Program-made: the position numbers and the translations under genes | Part shown: one piece after another, positions 57,380 to 64,000 of the stretch | Layout: every line of letters starts with the position of its first letter | How positions within the stretch are numbered: the stretch's first letter is position 1 | From: Siphonodentalium dalli | Lineage: Eukaryota > Mollusca > Scaphopoda > Gadilida > Siphonodentaliidae | Direction: 5' to 3' | Length of the DNA: 64,000 nucleotides | Assembly (NCBI GenBank): GCA_032622095.1 | Contig: CP136061.1 | Location: 39,501,797 to 39,565,796, forward strand | Notes under the pieces: generated by a model | What the model was told of the DNA's origin: nothing | The model's database searches: none | Seen by the model: the letters and a program-made list of their open reading frames with translations, nothing else

Positions 57380-59790
57380 ACACACAGAGTAAAATCCAAG
57401 ATGGCTGCTGGCGGCCATGTTTTTTGGCCGAATGACCCCAAAATGACTCGTTCCCATCTACATGTTATTGTTAACATCCATGACAAATTTCATGATGATC
57501 AGACTAAAGGTACGACCTGTAGCCCGTGCTAAAGGATTTAGTCATACAAAGAGTAAAATCCAAGGTGGCTGCTGGCAGTTATGTTTTTGGGCCGAATGAC
57601 CACAAAATGACTCGTTCCCATCTACATTCCAATTTCAACAGCCATGACAAATTTCATGATGATCAGACTAAAGGTACGACCTGTAGCCCATGCTAAAGAA
57701 TTTAGTCACACACAGAGTAAAATCCAAGATGGCTGCTGGTGGCCATGTTTTTTGCCCGAATGACCCAAAAATGACTCGTTCCCATCTACATGTTATTGTT
57801 AACATCCATGACAAATTTCATGATGATCAGACTAAAGGTACGACCTGTAGCCTGTTCTAAAGGATTTAGTCATACAAAGAGTAAAATCCAAGACTGCTGC
57901 TGGCGGCCATGTTTTTTGGCCGAATGACCCCAAAATGACTCGTTCCAATCTACATGTCAATATTAACATCCATGTCAAATTTTATGATGATCAGACTAAA
58001 GGTATGACCTGTAGCCCGTGCTAAAGGATTTAGTCATACAAAGAGTAAAATCCAAGATGGCTGCTGGCGGCCATGTTTTTGGGCCGAATGAACCCAAAAT
58101 TACTCGTTCCCATCTACATGTCAATATTAACATCCATGACAAATTTCATGATGTTCAGACTAACAATGCGACCTGTGGCCCGTGCTAATGGATTGAATTT
58201 TGAAAACAAAGATGGCCACTGGCGGCCCTGTTTTTTGTCCGAGTGACCCCAAAATGACTCGTTCCCATCTACATTCCAATTTCAATAGCCATGACAAATT
58301 TTATGATGATCAGACTAAAGGTATGACCTGTAGCCCGTGCTAAAGGATTTAGTCATACAAAGAGTAAAATCCAAGATGGCTGCTGACAGCCATGTTTTTG
58401 GGCCGAATGAACCCAAAATTACTCGTTCCCATCTACATGTCAATATTAACATCCATGACAAATTTCATGATGATCAGACGAACAATGCGACCTGTGGCCC
58501 GTGCTAATGGATTGAATTTTGAAAACAAAGATGGCCACTGGCGGCCATGTTTTTTGTCCGAATGACCCCAAAATGACTCGTTCCCATCTACATTCCAATT
58601 TCAATAGCCATGACAAATTTCATGATGATCAGACTAAAGGTACGACCTGTAGCCTGTGCTAAAGGATTTAGTCATACAAAGAGTAAAATCCAAGATGGCT
58701 GCTGGCGGCCATGCTTTTTGCCCGAATAACCCAATAATGACTCGTTCCCATCTACATGTCATTGTTAACATCCATGACAAATTTTATGATGATCTGACCA
58801 AAGGTACGACCTGTAGCCCGTGCTAAAGGATTTAGTCATGCAAAGAGTAAAATCCAAGACGGCTGCTGGCGGCCATGTTCTTTGGCCGAATGACCCCAAA
58901 ATGACTCGTTCCAATCTACATGTCATTGTTAACATCCATGACAAATTTTATGATGATCAGACTAAAGGTACAATCTGTAGCCCGTGCTAAAGGATTTAGT
59001 CATACAAAGAGTAAAATTCAAGATGGCTGCTGGCGGCCATGTTTTTGGGCCGAATGACCCCAAAATGACTCGTTCCCATCTACATGTCAATATTAACATC
59101 CATGACAAATTTCATGATGATCAGACGAACAATGCGACCTGTGGCCCGTGCTAATGGATTGAATTTTGAAAACAAAGATGGCCACTGGCAGCCATGTTTT
59201 TTGTCCGAATGACCCCAAAATGACTCGTTCCCATCTACATTCCAATTTCAACAGCCATGACAAATTTCATGATTATCAGACTAAAGGTACGACCTGTAGC
59301 CCGTGCTAAAGGATTTAGTCATACACAGAGTAAAATCCAAGATGGCTGCTGGCGGGCATGTTTTTTGCCCGAATAACCCAAAAATGACTCGTTCCCATCT
59401 ACATGTCATTGTTAACATCCATGACAAATTTTATGATGATCTGACTAAAGGTACGACCTGTAGCCCGTGCTAAAGGATTTAGTCATGCAAAGAGTAAAAT
59501 CGAAGATGGCTGCTGGCGGCCATGTTTTTTGGCCGAATGACCCCAAAATTACTCATTCCCATCTACATGTCAATATTAACATCCATGACAAATTTCATGA
59601 CGATCAGACGAACAGTACGGCCTGTAGCCCATGCTAATGGATTGAATTTTGAAATCTAAGATGGTTGCTGGCGGCCATGTTTTTTTTCCGAATGACCCCA
59701 AAATGAATCTTTCCGGTACAAATGTTGATGTCAACAGCTATGACAAATTTCATAATGATCCGATCAAAGGTACGACCTGTAGCCTCTATT
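57380..59790 (-). repeat. Right array of about 160-base units, inverted to the left array
   Basis: About 15 units with AAAATCCAAGATGGCTGCTG, GGCCGAATGACCCCAAAATG, CTCGTTCCCATCTACAT and GACAAATTTCATGATGATCAG. A variant unit with GAATTTTGAAAACAAAGATGG recurs at about 58190, 58510, 59160 and 59640. Local block structure is present. Confidence 0.88.
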
Positions 59791-59904
59791 GTTGACGCCT
59801 TACGCACACACAGACGACAAAGCCATGGCAATAGCTCAAACTTTACAAAGTAAAGTTGAGCTAACAAGCAAGATAACTTCCACGATTCTGGGCATAAAGT
59901 CCAT

Positions 59905-60260
59905 TAGGCGACACCAATTTTTAAGTCTGGTTTACGAACATGTGGGGAGAAAAAAAGTAGATGCAGGAGGGAAAAAAATATAAATAAAAAAATTGTCCCC
60001 CCAATTTATATCAAGTAAATCGTGGAATTTTACATAAATTTTTTGGAATTAAATTCTGAACCAAACAAGACATTTCTTGTCATGAAATACATGAAAATAT
60101 GGATCTGGAAATGATCGTAAGCAGAACCGGATGCGACAGCACATGAAAATCAGTACGCATGTAAAAAACTTTGGGAGAAAAAAGTTTTGATTTTTGTTCA
60201 AGAAATGGAAAAAAAGTTGTAGGTGTTCGTAAACCAGAGTTAAAAATTGGTGTCGCCTTA
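59905..60260. mobile_element. MITE with GGCGACACCAATTTTTAA ends
   Basis: TAGGCGACACCAATTTTTAA...CTGGTTTACGAACA at the left and the complement TGTTCGTAAACCAG...AAAAATTGGTGTCGCCTTA at the right; TA flanks. No coding capacity. Confidence 0.7.
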
Positions 60261-60297
60261 TAGAAGAGTAACGGGACTCGGTTCAAATTAGCAATAA

Positions 60298-60420
60298 CCC
60301 AACCGATATCCCATGCTGTTACAGCATCAACCCAACCGATATCCCATGCTGTTACAGCATCAACCCAACCGATATCCCATGCTGTTACAGCATCAACCCA
60401 ACCGATATCCCATGCTGTTG
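60298..60420. repeat. 33-base tandem repeat, four copies
   Basis: CCCAACCGATATCCCATGCT plus GTTACAGCATCAA, period 33. It keeps open frames on both strands, which are not genes. Confidence 0.9.
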
Positions 60421-60424
60421 TGGT

Positions 60425-61026
60425 CCATTGACAAAACAAAATATATATATCTGAATAAATTTTTTACATCTGATAACATAAATATATTAATATATATCGA
60501 TTGATATAACAGACAGGTTCAATTGCACTTACTTTTGACGTTTCATACTATGGTACTGCATTACAGATGAATATACAAATTTATCTCCAGAGTAATCGAC
60601 ATGGTTTTGAGCTAGCCAACATAGAAGATACTACGGGTACCATAATTTATGTCAGCCATGTAGTAATATGTGTCTGTTGACTTGGGAAGTGTGAAAACTA
60701 TTAGCACACAAGATCCCCCATGACCATTGATATCCTTAACATGTAGGTCAAAATAAATTCTCTTGACTAGTATTTCATGCCAAATAAAATTCGCTTTTCA
60801 AGTGAATTTGTGAATAGTACATTACTGAGATCATAAGCTCAGATGCTGAATTTGGGAAATACCAAGTGATTTCATGAAGCAATCATTATCGTATCCGCCA
60901 ATTAAAATAAACACATTTTTTATTCAGGTTCGAGTTATTGGATTATACCTCTTTGCTACAGCTATTTACACCTCAGGCACTGAAAATGTTCGACAATTAG
61001 CAACACACATCACATGTGCATGTAAA
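60425..61026. other. No feature recognised
   Basis: AT-rich intergenic sequence; no exon, array or inverted repeat seen. Confidence 0.45.
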
Positions 61027-61105
61027 TGAACCCTTTCATGGCGGGAGCTGTGCTGGTGCAGGGTTTTCGCAAAATTGAAGGAAGCTCCAGTCATGGCAGG
61101 GTTAA
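61027..61105. mobile_element. Minimal 79-base TTAA MITE remnant
   Basis: TGAACCCTTTCATGGCGGGAG and GAGCTGTGCTGGTGCAGGG joined directly to TTTTCGCAAAATTGAAGG and AGCTCCAGTCATGGCAGGGTTAA. Both ends of the CCATGACTGGAG type without any hairpin. Confidence 0.75.
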
Positions 61106-62969
61106 CCTGTATTATATTGTGACAACAGTGAGAGAAGCTGCCTGTGATGAGTGTCACCCCCACCCTGAGTCGTGAATACAATTAACAGATAAGGATGACA
61201 TCCCCCACCATAACCTCTGAGTTCTGAATATAATTAAAGATGGATATTTTTTTAAATAACAAATTTTAGATAGTTTACTGGGTATGAAATAATACATCTC
61301 AGTTGGAAATCCCTGCCCAATCAATTAATATAAATTTTATTTTGATATTATTTTATTATAATGTGAAAATATAGTAACAATTTATGGGAATATATTTGTT
61401 ACTATATTTAGAACTTTTAGATAGAGGCCTCCAGCGTGGTGCTCCAATTGATTGTATCTATTGAATATTAACTGTGAATCAAGTAGACAAGACCTAGAGT
61501 GTAGCATATGCTTATTTTCAATAATTAAAATTAATAAAAAAAACACAAATATAAATGACGGTCGTGAATATTAATAATATTGAATGGCAGAGTAATTTTA
61601 TACGAAAGAAAGAAAGAAAAAGGAAATCAATATTAAAGATACAGGCAGCCTTTGCAGTGGGTATTGCTATTAAAATAGTCACATCTGCTAAAACCGCCAT
61701 ATATAGAAAGAATATTATATAATAAACAGATTTTGTTCTTGCACCAATCATAAATATAGCGTACATTGCATGTTATTGTCACATTTGTACGCTTTGTCAT
61801 CTAAACAAACATCATAAAAGTTACAGAACCATTTGTTTATAGACACTCGGAAATACTGGATCATCCAATGAAAATATTCCATTGCGCTTGCGAAGATCAA
61901 ATTTTTTTGGCGCCATCAACAATCGCATTCAAATCACACCAAATTTTATATTAATCGACCCATACTACCCGCCGTCAGTTTAAAATCCAGCTAATCCACA
62001 TTACTTCATGATTGGGAAACGATCGGACAGAAAAACATGTACATAAAAAAAATATAATTGTTCTTGCAAAGAGATGAATATTTTTCAATCCAGTTAGTAT
62101 TTTCTCCCAACCTATGGTAATTACGTCACACACCAAATAAGGAATTTAATATGATAGTATTATGAGTTGTAAGTTGTAGACGCACCAAATTAGGGGTTTT
62201 ACAACCAACGTAGAATGTGTGCGTATTTAAATAAGGAGATGATGCAATATCGTGACTCTGCTTAGAAACAATTCACCCTGATTCACCGTGCTTTTTGCGA
62301 GAAACTAAACAACACTCGACCTGCATTTTCTGACACAAAACATGTTTTGTCAATAACATTGCATCCATATCATCAATATGCTATACTATTAGTATATTCT
62401 TGAGGAAATTATCATAATTGGACAAATGTTATTTCTAAATTATAACCTACAATGAAGGCCGCCCATCCCTTTAATTGATAGGCATGTTTCCGGACAGGTG
62501 GCTTCGATTCATATTTATTATTTCATACCCAGGAAACTATATAAATCATGTTGAGGAAGAGATAATCCATCTTTAACAGATGAGGATGAATGAAGAGTGA
62601 AAGGAACTCAAGGCTTTCGAACTCAGTTCATGAAAATCACATAAGTCTGTAAAACTACTATCATATTAAAGCAAAAGTATATGAAAATGTAGATTGACTT
62701 TTTTCTTATTTTCATTATTAATAACTCTCCACTCCAATAATGAGATTTTGCATGTCAAAACCATCGTTATGTAAACATTATTGTTACAGTGGAATTACCA
62801 ATTAAAAGCCAAATTAGTCTAATAAGATAGTAAAGTCTAATCAAAACTTGACAGTAAACATTAGAACAGGTCAAAGCATTGAAAAATATTCTGAAAATAA
62901 TAATCAGACTAAAATATTTGAACTTTATAACTACATGATTAGTGATGTTTGTTGAAAAATCACTGTGAC
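61106..62969. other. AT-rich intergenic sequence with one dispersed-repeat copy
   Basis: Includes the repeat at 62440-62590 shared with 32170-32270 and 44150-44175. No gene recognised; the 82-codon minus frame at 61518-61766 is hydrophobic by composition only. Confidence 0.45.
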
Positions 62970-63212
62970 TACGGTGGCTGGTTTAGGACATGGTAAAAAA
63001 AGCCCTTACGTTTGAACGTGCGAGCCCTTACGTTCGAACGTAAGGGCTCGCACGTTCGAACGAAAGAGCTTACGTTCGAACGAAAGAGCTCTTGAGTTCA
63101 AATGTAAGAGCTAGCACGTTCGGATGTAAGAGCTAGCATGTTCGGATGTAAGGGCTCGCACGTTTGAACGTGCGATTATTTTTTTTTACCATGTCCTAAA
63201 CCAGCCACCGTA
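62970..63212. mobile_element. MITE with 32-base perfect inverted ends and a TTCGAA-rich tandem core
   Basis: TACGGTGGCTGGTTTAGGAC with ATGGTAAAAAAA inside at the left; exact complement at the right. The core has about eight 22-base units of (G/A)CTCGCACGTTCGAACGTAAG type, each built on the palindrome CGTTCGAACG. Confidence 0.88.
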
Positions 63213-63440
63213 CGTATAATTTCAACACCCAAAATTTTTTTATTGGAGAACTATCAATAATGAATATAAGAAAATTTATCCATGTTCTTCTTAGCTGTGC
63301 TGTTTTTTACAGACTTTAATCTTTTCTGCACATTTGCCCGCTGCGAGTACATTTCACGATAATTTGCTAATGATCACACCTATTTTCAAAATATCAAGAG
63401 GTAAACTTCATCAAATCTTGCCATTCAATGGGCTACGGTA

Positions 63441-63862
63441 TTAACCCTTTACCCAACAGAACGGCCCTGTGCCAATGCATTCTCTTATATATGCGAGTCG
63501 ACCATAGGTCGCCTCGCATATATAAGAGAATGCATTGGCTTAACACTTAAAAATTATAAAATTGTTAAAGAATGTAAGAAAAAATGGTAAAAAGTGTTAA
63601 TGCATTCTCATGTTAATGCATGGTTACAGTTATGCCCTGTGCCAATGCATTCTCTTATATATGCGAGGCGACCTATGGTTGACTCGCATATATAAGAGAA
63701 TGCATTGGCACAGGGCATAACTGTAACCATCACAATGTGGTCAAGGAGCCGGTTCCAATGATATCCATATTTGTATAGTTCTATTGAGACAGACCGAAGA
63801 TATTTTAGGCTGTTGAAGCTTTATTTGGCCGGTTTTGGCCGGTTTGTTGGGTAAAGGGTTAA
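63441..63862. mobile_element. TTAA MITE, CCCAACA end-type, two hairpins
   Basis: TTAACCCTTTACCCAACAGA to TTTGTTGGGTAAAGGGTTAA, with hairpins at about 63470-63540 and 63640-63710. The inner spacer is interrupted by a TGCATTCTCATGTTAATGCA piece. Confidence 0.85.
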
Positions 63863-63889
63863 GGGAGGTTTAGATTGTAAAAAACAGCA

Positions 63890-64000
63890 AAACTTCAAAC
63901 TTTTGGTCTCAAGTTAACATTGTTTTTTGTCACTTTTATCTTCTGTTCAGTTTCTATATCCCCTAAATTGCAGAAGATAAAATAATTAATTGAGGTGACC
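63890..64000. mobile_element. AGGTCCCC-family repeat, right block, cut by the window end
   Basis: TCTCAAGTTAACATTGTTTT, CAGTTTCTATATCCCCTAAAT and AGATAAAATAATTAATTGAG match the inverted right block of 36366-36716. Confidence 0.6.

Larger units (their letters stand above)
52677..59868. mobile_element. 7.2 kb element-like region with inverted satellite arrays
   Basis: Starts CTTGTTAGCTCAACTTTACT and ends with its complement (TAAAGTTGAGCTAACAAG). The shared terminal segment extends through GAGCTATTGCCATGGC. The terminal sequence itself folds (TTAGCTCAACTTTAC...GTAAAGTTTGAGCTA). Inside, an array of about 160-base units runs forward on the left (52800-53960) and in reverse on the right (57380-59790). 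Later TTAA MITEs and minisatellites occupy the middle. No coding gene is seen. Confidence 0.7.

Noticed and set aside
8137-63862. Introner-type origin of whole DMTF1 introns from the TTAA MITEs
   Set aside because: The elements occupy only part of each intron and do not supply both splice sites; only the closeness to donors is reported.

Overview
The window looks like nuclear DNA of a lophotrochozoan animal, most likely a bivalve mollusc. This rests on the AT-rich, intron-rich genes, the many ACATGT-type strings, the very high density of small palindromic DNA transposons, and long G-run minisatellites. The species is inferred, not shown. Two protein genes can be supported and they are arranged head to head.

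Left edge, minus strand: the first two coding exons (5021-4953 and 930-786) of a mitochondrial succinate-CoA ligase beta subunit (SUCLG2-like). It has a basic N-terminal presequence followed by the start of the ATP-grasp domain. The rest of the gene lies off the left edge.

Plus strand, 7697-44336: a complete gene for a DMTF1-like (cyclin D-binding Myb-like) transcription factor. I assembled 18 coding exons whose splice phases all agree, giving 2229 nt and a 742-residue protein with the Myb-repeat core in the middle. Exon join: 7697-8129, 9511-9615, 10842-10861, 12800-12923, 16154-16230, 19105-19295, 25728-25837, 28421-28489, 29095-29254, 30650-30718, 32317-32399, 33733-33885, 36316-36339, 37048-37184, 39132-39261, 40174-40289, 41594-41708, 44224-44336. 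The N terminus carries a species-type triple repeat. Exon 14 is followed by eight more near-identical copies of most of itself, each still carrying plausible splice sites.

The introns and everything right of 44.4 kb are filled with non-autonomous DNA transposons and satellites. There are three end-types of TTAA-flanked (piggyBac-like) MITEs that share one 66-base hairpin module. There are six hAT-like elements with 7-8 base target duplications, one of them nested in a TTAA MITE and two in a second palindromic repeat family. There is a 4.2 kb fold-back element, a mariner-like palindrome, and a 1.36 kb element with 103-base inverted ends. Tandem arrays include a G-run/GAATGAGATACAT minisatellite next to exon 4, a 33-base minisatellite (17 copies), and a 161-base satellite at 50.8-52.6 kb organised as a four-unit higher-order repeat. 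The region 52.7-59.9 kb is an inverted pair of about 160-base arrays enclosing further minisatellites. No transposase, reverse transcriptase, rRNA, CRISPR array or bacterial-type operon was recognised. Most long open frames in the window are by-products of tandem repeats.
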